A stretch of DNA of 64,000 nucleotides, from contig NZ_AP023239.1 in assembly GCF_013393385.1 (NCBI RefSeq), positions 1,116,001 through 1,180,000 of the forward strand, given 5' to 3'. Both the position numbers and the translations under genes were made by a program. Below the pieces are notes generated by a model that saw nothing but the letters and a program-made list of their open reading frames with translations, was not told where the DNA came from and did no database searches. The stretch is from Paenibacillus sp. URB8-2 (GTDB taxonomy: Bacteria > Bacillota > Bacilli > Paenibacillales > Paenibacillaceae). Positions 17,580 to 27,024 of the stretch are shown one piece after another (position 1 is the first letter of the stretch; each line of letters begins with the position of its first letter).

Positions 17580-18320
17580 GTGGAAAAGACGATTTTGGAT
17601 TACCTGAATCTGATTAAGAAAAGGCTGTGGCTCATTGTATTGTTCGTGCTGATCTCCTGCAGTACCACCTATTATGTCAGCAAGAACTACGTGGTCCCCG
17701 TCTATTCCGCAACAGCGCAGCTGCTGGTGAACAACGCCGCAGATCTGTCGGAAGGCAATAACCTTAACAATCTGAATTTCAGTCTCAATCTGATCGGGAG
17801 TTACAAGGATGTCATCAAATCGCCGGCTATTATGGACCGCGTGGCCGCAGCGCATCCGGAGTTCGGGCTGACCGGAGATCAGCTGAGCTCCAAGGTTAGC
17901 ATCAAATCTTCGGAAGGAAGCCAGGTCATCAATCTCGGCGTAAACGATGAAAGCTATGTCAAGGCCGCCGGAATCGTCAATGCGGTATCCCAGACTTTCA
18001 TTCGTTCCCTGCCGGAGCTGATGAATCTGAGCAACGTCACCTTCCTAACACCCGCGGACCCTAAAGATGTTCCGGGGCCTGTAAACGGCGGCTTTACAAT
18101 GAATTTGGTTATCAGCTTCGTCGTTTCGCTGATGGCGGCTCTCGGGATTATCCTTCTGATGGAGACGCTGAGTGGCGCTCTTCGCTCCGAGAAGGAAGCG
18201 GAGCATGAGTTTGGCCTTCCGGTCATCGGCACCATCCCGGTTATCCGCAAACGCGACCTCGGCAAAGGTGGAGACAACAAAGCAAGGGTAGGGGAGGGAG
18301 CTTATGCTGCGGTTAAGTAA
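17580..18320 (+). CDS. EPS chain-length regulator / tyrosine kinase modulator (Wzz/CapA type)
   Basis: 246 residues with two transmembrane helices (about 16-36 and 175-198) flanking an extracytoplasmic domain, the layout of Gram-positive polysaccharide co-polymerases that control chain length and activate the partner BY-kinase. GTG start with GGAAGGAGG 6-8 bases upstream. First gene of the EPS operon; its end overlaps the kinase gene by 17 bases, indicating coupled translation. Confidence 0.9.
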   Translation: MEKTILDYLNLIKKRLWLIVLFVLISCSTTYYVSKNYVVPVYSATAQLLVNNAADLSEGNNLNNLNFSLNLIGSYKDVIKSPAIMDRVAAAHPEFGLTGDQLSSKVSIKSSEGSQVINLGVNDESYVKAAGIVNAVSQTFIRSLPELMNLSNVTFLTPADPKDVPGPVNGGFTMNLVISFVVSLMAALGIILLMETLSGALRSEKEAEHEFGLPVIGTIPVIRKRDLGKGGDNKARVGEGAYAAVK

Positions 18321-18945
18321 CAGTCTCATTGCCGAACGAAATCCGCAGTCGCATGTGTCCGAATCGTTCCGCTCGCTTCGCACCTACATCCGGCAGCTCG
18401 GGCTGCTGCAGGGCGGGGGAGGAAGAGCGCTGCTGTTCACATCCGGCGAAGCGGGAGAAGGAAAGACGACGGTTCTGGCCAATCTCGCGGTTTCCTTCGT
18501 CCAGGACGGCAAGAAAGTGGCGGTTGTGGATTGCAATCTTCGTAGCCCCGGTCTTCACACGGTGTTCGGGGTAGAGAATGGCGAAGGATTGGCTGACTGT
18601 CTGAGCGGTCAGAAGGAGCCGGGCAAGATTAGCGTCTTCGGCAACCTTGCCAATCTGACCATAGTTACGGCAGGTTCTTCCTCCATTAGCCCGCCCGATC
18701 TGCTAGGCAACGCGGTGATGGTGGAACTGCTGGAGGAACTCAAAGGAACTCATGACCTGGTTCTGCTGGACTCGCCTCCGGCGGTGGAATACAGCGATGC
18801 CCGCGTGCTCGCGCCGCTTACTGACGGCGTCGTCATCGTTGCCCGCTACGGCAAGTCCAAGCGAGATTCGATCCGCAAAGTCAAAATGCTGATGGAACAA
18901 GCCGGGACTGCAATTCTCGGCATTGCCATAAATCAAGCCAAGTAA
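18304..18945 (+). CDS. BY-family protein tyrosine kinase (CpsD/CapB type)
   Basis: 213 residues. Walker A SGEAGEGKTT (47-56, Lys54), Walker A' near VAVVDCNLRSP and Walker B LVLLDSPP. Needs the preceding membrane modulator for activity and is expected to regulate EPS polymerisation. The usual C-terminal tyrosine cluster is absent: the protein ends in INQAK with no Tyr after the final helix. GGGAGGGAG precedes the ATG. Confidence 0.9.
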   Translation: MLRLSNSLIAERNPQSHVSESFRSLRTYIRQLGLLQGGGGRALLFTSGEAGEGKTTVLANLAVSFVQDGKKVAVVDCNLRSPGLHTVFGVENGEGLADCLSGQKEPGKISVFGNLANLTIVTAGSSSISPPDLLGNAVMVELLEELKGTHDLVLLDSPPAVEYSDARVLAPLTDGVVIVARYGKSKRDSIRKVKMLMEQAGTAILGIAINQAK

Positions 18946-19123
18946 GCTTACGAAGCTAGTTTTGCGAAGTTGTTCAAGGATGCTTATGCTAACAAAACTT
19001 GGTGGATGCTTACGAAGTCAGTTTTGCGAAGTTGCTCAAGGATGCTTATGCTAACAAAACTTGGTGGATGCTTACGAAGCTAGTTTTGCGAAGTTGCTCA
19101 AGGATGCTTATGCTAACAAAACT
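18946..19123 (+). repeat. Three tandem 62-nt hairpin units between kinase gene and galU
   Basis: Units start at 18946, 19008 and 19070 with exact 62-base spacing; the third is cut short by the galU ribosome binding site. Each starts GCTTACGAAG and carries AGTTTTG and CAAAACT arms (18958-18964 / 18993-18999 in unit 1) around a nearly identical 28-base middle. Differences between units are few (for example GAAGCTAG versus GAAGTCAG). The unit length is not a multiple of three and the block starts right after the kinase stop, so it is not coding. The last arm runs into TTTTAGGAGG, the galU ribosome binding site. Confidence 0.85.
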
Positions 19124-19137
19124 TTTAGGAGGCATGG

Positions 19138-20025
19138 ATGATGAAAAAAGTGAAAAAAGTGATTATCCCAGCAGCCGGTTTAGGAACCCGTTTTCTTCCC
19201 GCAACGAAAGCAATGCCCAAGGAAATGCTGCCCATCATCAACAAGCCTACTATTCAGTACATTGTGGAGGAAGCGATCGCTTCCGGCATAGAGGACATCA
19301 TTATCGTAACCGGTAAAGGTAAACGGGCGATCGAAGACCACTTCGACAACGCCTTCGAGCTGGAATCGAGGCTGCTTGAGGATGGCAAGCTGGAACTGCT
19401 TAAGGAGGTACAGCGTTCGTCCAAGGTTGAAATTCACTATATCCGGCAAAAGGAACCCAAAGGCCTGGGCCATGCGGTCTGGTGCGCAAGACGGTTTATC
19501 GGCGACGAGCCGTTCGGCGTAATGCTCGGGGACGATATCGTTACCGGACAGACGCCGTGCCTCAAACAGCTGATCGACCAGTACGAGGAAACGCAGAACT
19601 CGGTCATCGGCGTGCAAGAAATTCCCGACGAGTTCACCAATCGGTACGGCATTATCGAGCCGGATTTGCAGGACGGCCGTCTGTACCGCGTCCACAACTT
19701 TGTCGAGAAGCCGGCGCTGGGCACCGCTCCTTCCAACCTGGCCATTATGGGCCGGTACGTGTTCACACCGAAAATCTTTAAATATCTCGATTTGCAGGAG
19801 AAGGGCGCCGGCGGCGAAATCCAGCTGACGGATGCGATCCAGAAGCTCAACCAAAGCGAGCGGGTCTATGCCTATAATTTCGATGGAACGAGATACGACG
19901 TCGGGGAACGGCTGGGGTACATTTTGACAACAATGGAGTTCGCTTTGCAGAACAAGGATTTGCGCTATCCCCTCATGGATGCCATGGCCGAATGGTTAAG
20001 CAAGGCGGAACAAGCCACAAGTTGA
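19138..20025 (+). CDS. galU: UTP-glucose-1-phosphate uridylyltransferase
   Basis: 295 residues. Nucleotidyltransferase signature [20 protein letters not shown] near the N-terminus, then [19 protein letters not shown] and the C-terminal [10 protein letters not shown] segment, all typical of bacterial GalU/GtaB. Makes UDP-glucose, the precursor for Ugd (encoded at 29335) and for glucosyl transfer. Start ATG 19138 or the directly following ATG 19141; AGGAGG at 19127-19132 supports either. Confidence 0.93.
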   Translation: MMKKVKKVIIPAAGLGTRFLPATKAMPKEMLPIINKPTIQYIVEEAIASGIEDIIIVTGKGKRAIEDHFDNAFELESRLLEDGKLELLKEVQRSSKVEIHYIRQKEPKGLGHAVWCARRFIGDEPFGVMLGDDIVTGQTPCLKQLIDQYEETQNSVIGVQEIPDEFTNRYGIIEPDLQDGRLYRVHNFVEKPALGTAPSNLAIMGRYVFTPKIFKYLDLQEKGAGGEIQLTDAIQKLNQSERVYAYNFDGTRYDVGERLGYILTTMEFALQNKDLRYPLMDAMAEWLSKAEQATS

Positions 20026-20084
20026 TAGATTAAAGCGTTACACACATTATAAGGGCCATTCTTTCAAGGAGGATTGAGAGGGAA

Positions 20085-20774
20085 ATGAGCATGCAAAAAA
20101 TGCCGGATGACGCTGAGCAGATTCTGTCGAGCCTTTATGTGCTGCATGCCGAAGAAGCGCAGGAAGCCAATTCCTACCTGGTTATGAAACGGGTAATCGA
20201 CATCCTTTTTTCCGCTCTGTGTCTCTTCTTGCTGCTGCCCCTGTTTGCCGTAGTCGCGATACTGATTAAGCTTGACGACCCGAAAGGGAAAGTGTTCTTC
20301 CGGCAGACTCGCGTAGGCAAGGACGAGAAGCCGTTCGAGATGTACAAGTTCAGATCCATGATCGCGAATGCGGAGGAATTGAAAAAGAATCTGATGGCTT
20401 ACAACGAGGTCAGCGGGGCGATGTTCAAAATGAAGAACGACCCCCGCATCACACGGATGGGCAAGTTTTTACGCAAAACAAGCATCGACGAGCTGCCTCA
20501 GCTGTGGAACGTGCTGGTCGGCAACATGAGTCTGGTCGGCCCCCGGCCGCCTCTTCCCGATGAAGTGGCGCAGTATACGGAGTACGATAAGCAGCGGCTG
20601 ACCGTCACCCCGGGATGCACGGGCTACTGGCAGGTGCACGCGCGGAACAGCGTCGGATTCGAAGAAATGGTCCAACTGGACCTGACGTACATTCGGATGC
20701 GGAGCACGGCGCTCGATCTTAAGATTATCGTCAAGACGGGCCTAATGCTGCTAGGATCGAAAAACGCTTATTAA
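20085..20774 (+). CDS. Polyprenyl-phosphate sugar-1-phosphate transferase (initiating EPS transferase)
   Basis: 229 residues with one N-terminal membrane hairpin (about 35-60, KRVIDILFSALCLFLLLPLF) and the WbaP/WcaJ-type catalytic domain: FFRQTRVGKDEKPFEMYKFR, LRKTSIDELPQLWNVL, MSLVGPRPP. Transfers the first sugar phosphate to undecaprenyl phosphate on the inner membrane face. Likely substrate UDP-glucose given galU next to it. AAGGAGG and GAGAGGGA both lie upstream of the ATG. Confidence 0.92.
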   Translation: MSMQKMPDDAEQILSSLYVLHAEEAQEANSYLVMKRVIDILFSALCLFLLLPLFAVVAILIKLDDPKGKVFFRQTRVGKDEKPFEMYKFRSMIANAEELKKNLMAYNEVSGAMFKMKNDPRITRMGKFLRKTSIDELPQLWNVLVGNMSLVGPRPPLPDEVAQYTEYDKQRLTVTPGCTGYWQVHARNSVGFEEMVQLDLTYIRMRSTALDLKIIVKTGLMLLGSKNAY

Positions 20775-20795
20775 TTCAGAAATTAGGTGATGCCC

Positions 20796-21740
20796 ATGTT
20801 AGAGCAAGGAGACGTACCCCGGCTGTCCATCATCATCTGCACTTATAATCGGGCCGGGCTGTTATCCAAAACGCTGGATTCCCTGCTCGGGCTCGAAATG
20901 CTGGATGAGGCGGAGGTCATTGTGGTGGATAACCGCTCGACCGACGATACGGCGTTCGTCGTGAAGCGGTTCATGGACAAGTATGAAAATATGATCCAAA
21001 TGAGATATTTGCTGGAGCCGGTTCAAGGACTGTCGGCGGCCCGTAATTCGGGAATTCTGGCGGCGAAATCGACACTGATCGCCTTTCTTGACGATGATGC
21101 GCTGCCTGTCCGGACTTGGATTTCAACGATTGTAAACACCATGGAAAGCAAGCCGGCCGTAATGGCCATGGGCGGGAAGGTCGCTCCTATTTTCGAAAAC
21201 GGGAGGCCGGAGTGGCTGATCAAGCCGTTTGAGTTCCCTTACACAATCATGGATCTGGGCAACCGGATCAAAGAGTATCCCGGCAAGTTCCACCCCTGCG
21301 GCGCCAACATGGCGATGAGGCGCGAAGTCTTCAATCTGAGCCTCTTCCCGCTGGAGCTTGGCCGCAAAGGGGAGTCGCTCTTGTCGGGCGAGGAAACCTG
21401 GCTGTTCGGGAGAATCCGGAAAGAAGGACAATCCATTCTGTATCATCCGCAGATGGCGGTGGACCATTTCGTTCCGGCGAGCCGCCTGACGGAGGACTGG
21501 ATCATGAAACGGTACTACAGTCAGGGGCTGTCCAACGCTCTCGGAAGCGGCGGCCCGATGGGCAGCCTGCTTCTTTGGGGGAAGACGGGAGCCAAACTTC
21601 TGTATATCGCCGTGGATTCCGTTTTGTCCGCGATATCCGGAAGCCAGGGAAGAAGGCTGCTGAACAAATGCAGGCTGGAGAGCGTCCGCGGTACGCTCCA
21701 TATGCTGCGGAATCGAAATCGGGAATCGGCGACGGGGTGA
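20796..21740 (+). CDS. Glycosyltransferase family 2
   Basis: About 314 residues. GT-A fold: SIIICTYNRAGLL at the N-terminus, VIVVDNRSTDDT, then the nucleotide-binding acidic motif FLDDDA and a GEETWLFGRI-type acceptor-side motif. Cytoplasmic, adds a sugar to the lipid-linked EPS unit. AGGTGA favours ATG 20796; ATG 20790 and GTG 20787 are in-frame alternatives. Confidence 0.88.
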   Translation: MLEQGDVPRLSIIICTYNRAGLLSKTLDSLLGLEMLDEAEVIVVDNRSTDDTAFVVKRFMDKYENMIQMRYLLEPVQGLSAARNSGILAAKSTLIAFLDDDALPVRTWISTIVNTMESKPAVMAMGGKVAPIFENGRPEWLIKPFEFPYTIMDLGNRIKEYPGKFHPCGANMAMRREVFNLSLFPLELGRKGESLLSGEETWLFGRIRKEGQSILYHPQMAVDHFVPASRLTEDWIMKRYYSQGLSNALGSGGPMGSLLLWGKTGAKLLYIAVDSVLSAISGSQGRRLLNKCRLESVRGTLHMLRNRNRESATG

Positions 21741-21744
21741 ATGG

Positions 21745-23094
21745 ATGATGATAAGCGGCCACCGGGCTTCCAAATTGTATGCACTGCCGTACGGAATGCT
21801 CTTTCTCATGTCGGCCCTGTTTCTCGGTACGACAGTGATTTACAAGCCGGCTGTCGCGGTTGCCGCTGTCGGTTTGCTCCTTATGCTCGTCGTATCCCTG
21901 ACCCGGCCGGATTATATCAGCTATTTCGTACTCCTAACCACGGCAATATCAATCAATTTTCTGTATGGCGGCAGCCTTTTCGGAATGGAAATACTGTCGC
22001 TGTATAAGCTGGCCATGCTGGCGCTGCTCGTGCCCTGCATCCTCGTCAACGGCCTGCGTTTCAAGCTCAGCTATCCGCTGTGGGCCTTGCTCGCGATGGT
22101 ATTTATGACCTTTACGGTCTCCATCTGGCTCCCCCAGATGACATCTCAGATTGCGGTCAAGGCATTCATCGGACTGTCTCTGCCGTTCATGTTCCTGCTG
22201 ATCAACTGGAAAAAAGAAGTGGCCCAGCGGCACATCTACTTGATCTGCCTGCTCCCGACGGTAAGCCTGGTGGTCGGAGCGCTGCTGCAGGCGGCCCATC
22301 TTCACCCCATGCTGAACGTGGAATTCACCGGCGCGGTGCGGATTCAAGGGGCGAATATCCCGTCGCATCTGGCGATGCTCGCCTTTCTTGGAACGGTGAT
22401 TCCGTTCATTGAGCTGAAGCGAAATCCGGGCCATGAGCGCTTTTATTACAGCATACTGGCCGTGAATTTCGTGACGCTGATCGGTACGGGAACTAGAGGG
22501 CCCCTCCTCGCGCTGCTCCCAATGGCTCTCTATTATTTTTTCGACATTTTCCGGCGCTATTTGAAAGGTAAAACCCGTTATTTGATTCCACTGCTGTGTT
22601 CGGTAGCGGTCATTGCCGGAGCCGTGTTCATGCAGTGGGACAATATCAAGAAGCGGTCCTTCGAAAGGCAGACCAGCGAGGGGATCGACTTGTCGGGACG
22701 GTCGGAAGCCTGGACTTACTTTTTGGAAAAAGCGTCGGGTTCTCCTATGTCGGGAAGAGGCTTGGGCGCCGTGACGGTGGCCAATGACGGTACGTTGTTT
22801 ATAGGCTTTGTCGTTCCCCACAACGAATATATCCGGTTTTACTTCGACGGGGGGTATATCGGCTCGATTCTGCTGTGGCTGTCGTTAATGGCTGTGTTCC
22901 TTCTGGTTTGCAGAGCTTTGGCGCCGCCGGTAAAAAAATATTACCTGCTCTTAATAGCAGCGTTTCTGGTTTATTCGTTTTCTGATAATACGCTGTCGAC
23001 GGTCCAATTCATTATTCCGTTCTGTTGGTACCTGAACTGCCTGTATCGGGCTTCGCAGCCAACCGATTCCCCACAAAAAGAAGTGATACGATGA
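21745..23094 (+). CDS. O-antigen/EPS polymerase-like membrane protein (first of two)
   Basis: 449 residues, about 10-12 transmembrane helices, with a large extracytoplasmic loop near residues 300-370 containing RSEAWTYFLEKASGSPMSGRG and HNEYIRFYFDGG, the Wzy_C/O-antigen-ligase signature. Predicted to polymerise or ligate the repeat unit outside the membrane. Overlaps the next gene by 4 bases (ATGA). Confidence 0.82.
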   Translation: MMISGHRASKLYALPYGMLFLMSALFLGTTVIYKPAVAVAAVGLLLMLVVSLTRPDYISYFVLLTTAISINFLYGGSLFGMEILSLYKLAMLALLVPCILVNGLRFKLSYPLWALLAMVFMTFTVSIWLPQMTSQIAVKAFIGLSLPFMFLLINWKKEVAQRHIYLICLLPTVSLVVGALLQAAHLHPMLNVEFTGAVRIQGANIPSHLAMLAFLGTVIPFIELKRNPGHERFYYSILAVNFVTLIGTGTRGPLLALLPMALYYFFDIFRRYLKGKTRYLIPLLCSVAVIAGAVFMQWDNIKKRSFERQTSEGIDLSGRSEAWTYFLEKASGSPMSGRGLGAVTVANDGTLFIGFVVPHNEYIRFYFDGGYIGSILLWLSLMAVFLLVCRALAPPVKKYYLLLIAAFLVYSFSDNTLSTVQFIIPFCWYLNCLYRASQPTDSPQKEVIR

Positions 23095-23864
23095 ATCAAG
23101 TAAACATGTTCGATGTCAACTTTAACAATTATGATTTCATGGATCTGCTGGAGTATATCGATACCGCGATCCGGGAACGAAACCATTCCTACATTCTGAC
23201 TTGCAATGTGGATCATGTGATCAAGCTACGCAAGGACCAGGAATTCCGGACGGTCTATTCCGAAGCGGGCGCTGTGGTCGCAGATGGGATGCCCCTCATA
23301 TGGGCTTCCAAGATACTGGGCAAGCCGCTTAAGCAGAAGGTGTCCGGAGCCGATCTGTTCAGCAGATTGGGGCATGCGTTTCAGCAGCGAAAATACCGGC
23401 TGTTCTTCCTTGGCTCCGCCGAAGGCGTGCCGGAACGGGCCACGAAGAACCTGAAGGCCGCATACCCGGACATCAACATCGTCGGCTGCTATTCTCCATC
23501 CTACGGCTTCGAGAACAACGAGGAAGAGAACAAGCGCATCATCGGTATGCTCAATGAAACCCGGCCCGACATCGTGTTCGTCGGCGTTGGGGCTCCCAAG
23601 CAGGAGAAATGGATCTACCGCCATTATCTGTCCTACCGGGCGCCGATCTCGATCGGTGTCGGAGCAACCTTCGACTTTCTGTCTGGATCGGTTAAGCGGG
23701 CCCCGGATTTCATGCAAAAAACGGGGCTGGAATGGTTCTGGAGGCTAAGCCAGGAGCCGGGAAGGCTGTGGAAGCGGTATTTGGTCGACGATGCTCAGTT
23801 TCTGGTTCTTCTGCTGAAGGAACTGCGCAAACGGGAAAAAGCGAACGGACAGAGCTTCGAATAA
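23091..23864 (+). CDS. WecG/TagA/CpsF family glycosyltransferase
   Basis: 257 residues, GT26 fold. Motifs: ILTCNVDHVIKLRKD, VVADGMPLIWASK, FFLGSAEGVPERA and VGVGAPKQEKWIYRH. Transfers a ManNAc-like or related sugar to a lipid-linked acceptor. Start ATG 23091 overlaps the previous stop as ATGA, ruling out the longer reading frame from 23025. Confidence 0.9.
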   Translation: MNQVNMFDVNFNNYDFMDLLEYIDTAIRERNHSYILTCNVDHVIKLRKDQEFRTVYSEAGAVVADGMPLIWASKILGKPLKQKVSGADLFSRLGHAFQQRKYRLFFLGSAEGVPERATKNLKAAYPDINIVGCYSPSYGFENNEEENKRIIGMLNETRPDIVFVGVGAPKQEKWIYRHYLSYRAPISIGVGATFDFLSGSVKRAPDFMQKTGLEWFWRLSQEPGRLWKRYLVDDAQFLVLLLKELRKREKANGQSFE

Positions 23865-23900
23865 AGGCATATCCGCAAGGAACTGGAGGTGTATGAGACG

Positions 23901-25517
23901 ATGACAAGCCGCTATTCGGGCAGCAGCACCGGCCTTCCGCTGCCGGGGAATCTTCGCGCTTTGGCAACAGCGGGCATCTTTACGGCGGTGTGTGCGGTTG
24001 TGCCGCTGATGATCGGCTTTGTCAGCGCGAAGCTCAGTTCGTCGAGCAGCTTGCAGCTGGCTATCGTGTCGGCTCTCCTGTTTCCTGCCTTTCTGCTCGC
24101 CCTGCTGAAGCCGCGGTTGCTCATTTCCTACACGCTGCTGGTCTGGGCCATCGCTCCCGAATTGCGTCGGCTCGCCGACTGGAGTGAAGGAGTCTACCAT
24201 TCCGTCTCGTTGCTAAGCCTGGCTCCCTTGCTCGCGGGGGCGACAGTCGCCATACCGGTTATGCGCGAGATTCATACCATCAAGCGGCCCTTTATGCGGC
24301 TTATGCTGCTGTTCGCGGTTCCGCTCGGATACGCCACCCTGATCGGCATGGCCAAGAACGGCGTCGGTTCGGCGTACGATCTCCTGAATTACCTGGTTCC
24401 GCTGCTGCTGCTGCCGTATTTTGCGGTAACGCCGTTTACGGCCCGTGATATCGACAAGCTGCTCGGCACGTACGCCAATCTCGCGGTTATGGTCGCCGTG
24501 TACGGCATCATTCAGTACTTAACGGTGCCCGCGTGGGATGCCTTCTGGATGCGGAATTCAGGCATGAATTCCATCGGTACGCCGCATCCGCTGGAGGTCA
24601 GAGTCTTCTCCACCCTGAACTCGCCGGGACCCGCCGCAACCTTTCTCGTGTTTGCGCTGGTGCCGATGATCCTTGAGAAGCGGTGGCGGGGGGCCTTCAG
24701 CTGGATCGGCGTTCTGCTTGTGGTCGTTTGTCTGCTGACCACGCTCGTCCGCGCATCCTGGCTTGTACTGCTTGTTATGCTTCTCGTCTATATCGCTTCC
24801 TCCTCTTCCAAAGGCAAGTGGAAGACGCTGGTTCAGGTGCTCTTTGTGGCACTCGCACTATTCTGGATCGTGCCGAAGCTTCCGGGAGCGGAGGGGCTGA
24901 CCGCCCGAATGGAGACCCTCTCATCCATTAAAGAGGATCGCTCGTATAATGACCGGCTCAACCTGCTGGGAAGCATGATTCCGGCTATTAAATCGAATCC
25001 GGTAGGCCAGGGGATCGGCAGCGTCGGACAAAGTACGAAGCTTGGCAACAGCGGCGAGCTTGGCGAATACGGCATTATGGACAACGGCTTCATTGCCCTG
25101 ATGCTCACCTTCGGCGCTCCGGGCGGCCTGCTGTTTTTTATCGCACTCGGCGCGGTGGCCAAGCAGATATTCCCCAGAGTCGCCAGCACGAACCAGCTTC
25201 AGCTGTATGGCAGGCTGGCCCTCGCGGCATGGGTCGGCGCAGTGGCCGGGCTTGTGTCGGACAACGGATTCTCCGGACTTAAGGGCTACCTGATCTGGAT
25301 GCTGATCGCTCTTGGCCTCGGCGCCAGAGAGAGGATGAACAGCAGAAAGAAGGAAACGGCCCAAGCCGCGATCGAATCCGAAACTGTAAGCGCGCAGGTT
25401 CGGTGCGGAGAAGCAGGCTGCTTCGAAATGCCGGCCGTTCCGCAAGTCGTTACGGTTGAGACGAAGACGACAATGAATTCCTATATGGGCAAGAAAACAA
25501 TGGATGCGAACGGTTAG
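23901..25517 (+). CDS. O-antigen ligase/polymerase-like membrane protein (second of two)
   Basis: 538 residues, about 11-12 membrane helices. The conserved loop contains STLNSPGPAATFLVF in the middle and NDRLNLLGSMIPAIKSNPVGQGIGSVG further on, typical of the Wzy_C family. The cytoplasmic C-terminal tail (about 480-538) is charged and has three Cys. GGAGG fits ATG 23901; GTG 23889 is possible. Having two such proteins in one EPS locus suggests separate polymerase and ligase roles. Confidence 0.8.
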   Translation: MTSRYSGSSTGLPLPGNLRALATAGIFTAVCAVVPLMIGFVSAKLSSSSSLQLAIVSALLFPAFLLALLKPRLLISYTLLVWAIAPELRRLADWSEGVYHSVSLLSLAPLLAGATVAIPVMREIHTIKRPFMRLMLLFAVPLGYATLIGMAKNGVGSAYDLLNYLVPLLLLPYFAVTPFTARDIDKLLGTYANLAVMVAVYGIIQYLTVPAWDAFWMRNSGMNSIGTPHPLEVRVFSTLNSPGPAATFLVFALVPMILEKRWRGAFSWIGVLLVVVCLLTTLVRASWLVLLVMLLVYIASSSSKGKWKTLVQVLFVALALFWIVPKLPGAEGLTARMETLSSIKEDRSYNDRLNLLGSMIPAIKSNPVGQGIGSVGQSTKLGNSGELGEYGIMDNGFIALMLTFGAPGGLLFFIALGAVAKQIFPRVASTNQLQLYGRLALAAWVGAVAGLVSDNGFSGLKGYLIWMLIALGLGARERMNSRKKETAQAAIESETVSAQVRCGEAGCFEMPAVPQVVTVETKTTMNSYMGKKTMDANG

Positions 25518-25535
25518 AAAAAGGAGGAAACCTGC

Positions 25536-25817
25536 ATGAATTCAGTGTCAAGCATGCTTGCCGGCTGCGATCCGATTTCCGCGGTCAATACCGTCCAAAA
25601 TGACGAAATCCGGAATGAACACCGGCCGTTCGCCGAAGAGATTGTGTGGGGTGAGGGAAGCGGGGATGGGGCGATGCAGATCGCGGACAGCCGCGACATC
25701 CCGGATCATGTGCGAATTCATAGTCGGCTTCAAACCCTCCGGGCATTACGGACTTTAAGGTCAAGCCAGGCGGAGAAAGTACGGGAGAAGGGAGGAAGAA
25801 GCTATGTCTTATCATGA
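25536..25817 (+). CDS. Possible small protein, 93 aa, inside the EPS operon
   Basis: Not recognised. The main support is AAGGAGG 9 bases before ATG 25536 and an uninterrupted frame that ends 14 bases inside the next gene, which suggests translational coupling. The composition is unremarkable, with a basic Arg-rich end and two Cys-free halves; no membrane segment. It could instead be a leader or a spacer with a chance frame. Confidence 0.4.
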   Translation: MNSVSSMLAGCDPISAVNTVQNDEIRNEHRPFAEEIVWGEGSGDGAMQIADSRDIPDHVRIHSRLQTLRALRTLRSSQAEKVREKGGRSYVLS

Positions 25818-27024
25818 CGGATTGAACATTATGTCGACCGGCCTTAGCTGGCCGTCGGTGCAGCCCGGAGGGCTCAACACGTACTTCAAATCCGTCTGCG
25901 AGCAGCTCTCTTCCCGCAACCGGGTGCAGGCGCTGATTTGCAGCAGGGAGAGGCCTGAAACGTCCGAGGAGCTGATTATTCACAACGCCGGCGATCCGAA
26001 AGAAGCGATTTGGAAGCGAAAAGATGCATTTCAGAGAAAGGCGTCGGAACTGTTTAGCGGCGGAAAGGACCGGATTGATATCCTGTACTCCCATTTTGCT
26101 CCTTACGGAGTCGGCCCGGCCATTGAGGCGAAGAAGCACGGAATCCCGGTCGTCATGACGTTCCACGGCCCTTGGAATGAGGAAATGAAAATTGAAGGCC
26201 AGGGCATTAAGCATCAAGTCAAGACCGCGATTGCCAAGTCCATCGAACGCAAGGCCTACCGGCTGGCGGATAAGTTCATCGTCCTCAGCGAGACGTTCCG
26301 CGATATTCTGCACTCGCTGCACGGTATTCCGCTTCACAAGATCGTCGTCATTCCCGGCGCGGCCAACATCGACCGTTTCATTCCATCCGGGAACCGGCTC
26401 GCGGTTCGGCGGATGCTGAACCTGCCGGAAGGCGCGACTACGGTGCTGACGGTCCGCAGACTGGTGAACCGGATGGGACTCTTGCAGCTGCTGGAAGCCT
26501 GGCGGTCCGTGTCGGAGCGCTTCCCGAACTCCATCCTGCTGATCGGCGGAAAAGGTCCCTTGAGGGCGGAGCTGGAAGAGCGGATCGCCGATTACGGGCT
26601 GGCGAGCAAGGTCAGACTGCTCGGTTATATCCCCGATCACGAACTGGCTTCGTATTATCAGGCGGCCGACCTGTTCGTCGTTCCGTCGCAGGCTCTGGAG
26701 GGCTTCGGCCTGATTACGGCAGAGGCGCTGGCGAGCGGTCTCCCGGTAATGGCGACGCCGATTGGCGGGAACCGGGAAATTCTGCAGAACTTCCGCCCGG
26801 AGCTGCTCTTCAAGAGCTCATCCGCCGCGGATATGGCCGAAGGGATTTCCCATATGCTGGGCAACCGCAGACTCCTTCCCAGCCGGGAAGAATGCAGAGA
26901 ACATGTGCTGGAAAAGTACACCTGGGAGCATGTCGCGGATCAGGTGGAAACGGTATTCAGAGAGGTTATGGGGAAGGGAGAGACGCAGAATGCTCAGAGT
27001 GGCGTATATCGATCACACGGCTAG
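25804..27024 (+). CDS. Glycosyltransferase family 4
   Basis: 406 residues, GT-B fold. N-terminal acceptor motif VQPGGLNTYFKSV, C-terminal nucleotide-sugar site with VVPSQALEGFGLITAEALASG (the EX7E-type motif). Cytoplasmic. GGGAGG precedes ATG 25804. Its 3' end overlaps the next glycosyltransferase by 35 bases. Confidence 0.9.
   Translation: MSYHDGLNIMSTGLSWPSVQPGGLNTYFKSVCEQLSSRNRVQALICSRERPETSEELIIHNAGDPKEAIWKRKDAFQRKASELFSGGKDRIDILYSHFAPYGVGPAIEAKKHGIPVVMTFHGPWNEEMKIEGQGIKHQVKTAIAKSIERKAYRLADKFIVLSETFRDILHSLHGIPLHKIVVIPGAANIDRFIPSGNRLAVRRMLNLPEGATTVLTVRRLVNRMGLLQLLEAWRSVSERFPNSILLIGGKGPLRAELEERIADYGLASKVRLLGYIPDHELASYYQAADLFVVPSQALEGFGLITAEALASGLPVMATPIGGNREILQNFRPELLFKSSSAADMAEGISHMLGNRRLLPSREECREHVLEKYTWEHVADQVETVFREVMGKGETQNAQSGVYRSHG

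Noticed and set aside
18946..19123. CRISPR array
   Set aside because: The three units are contiguous 62-base copies with no unique spacers between short repeats, and no cas genes are in the window.
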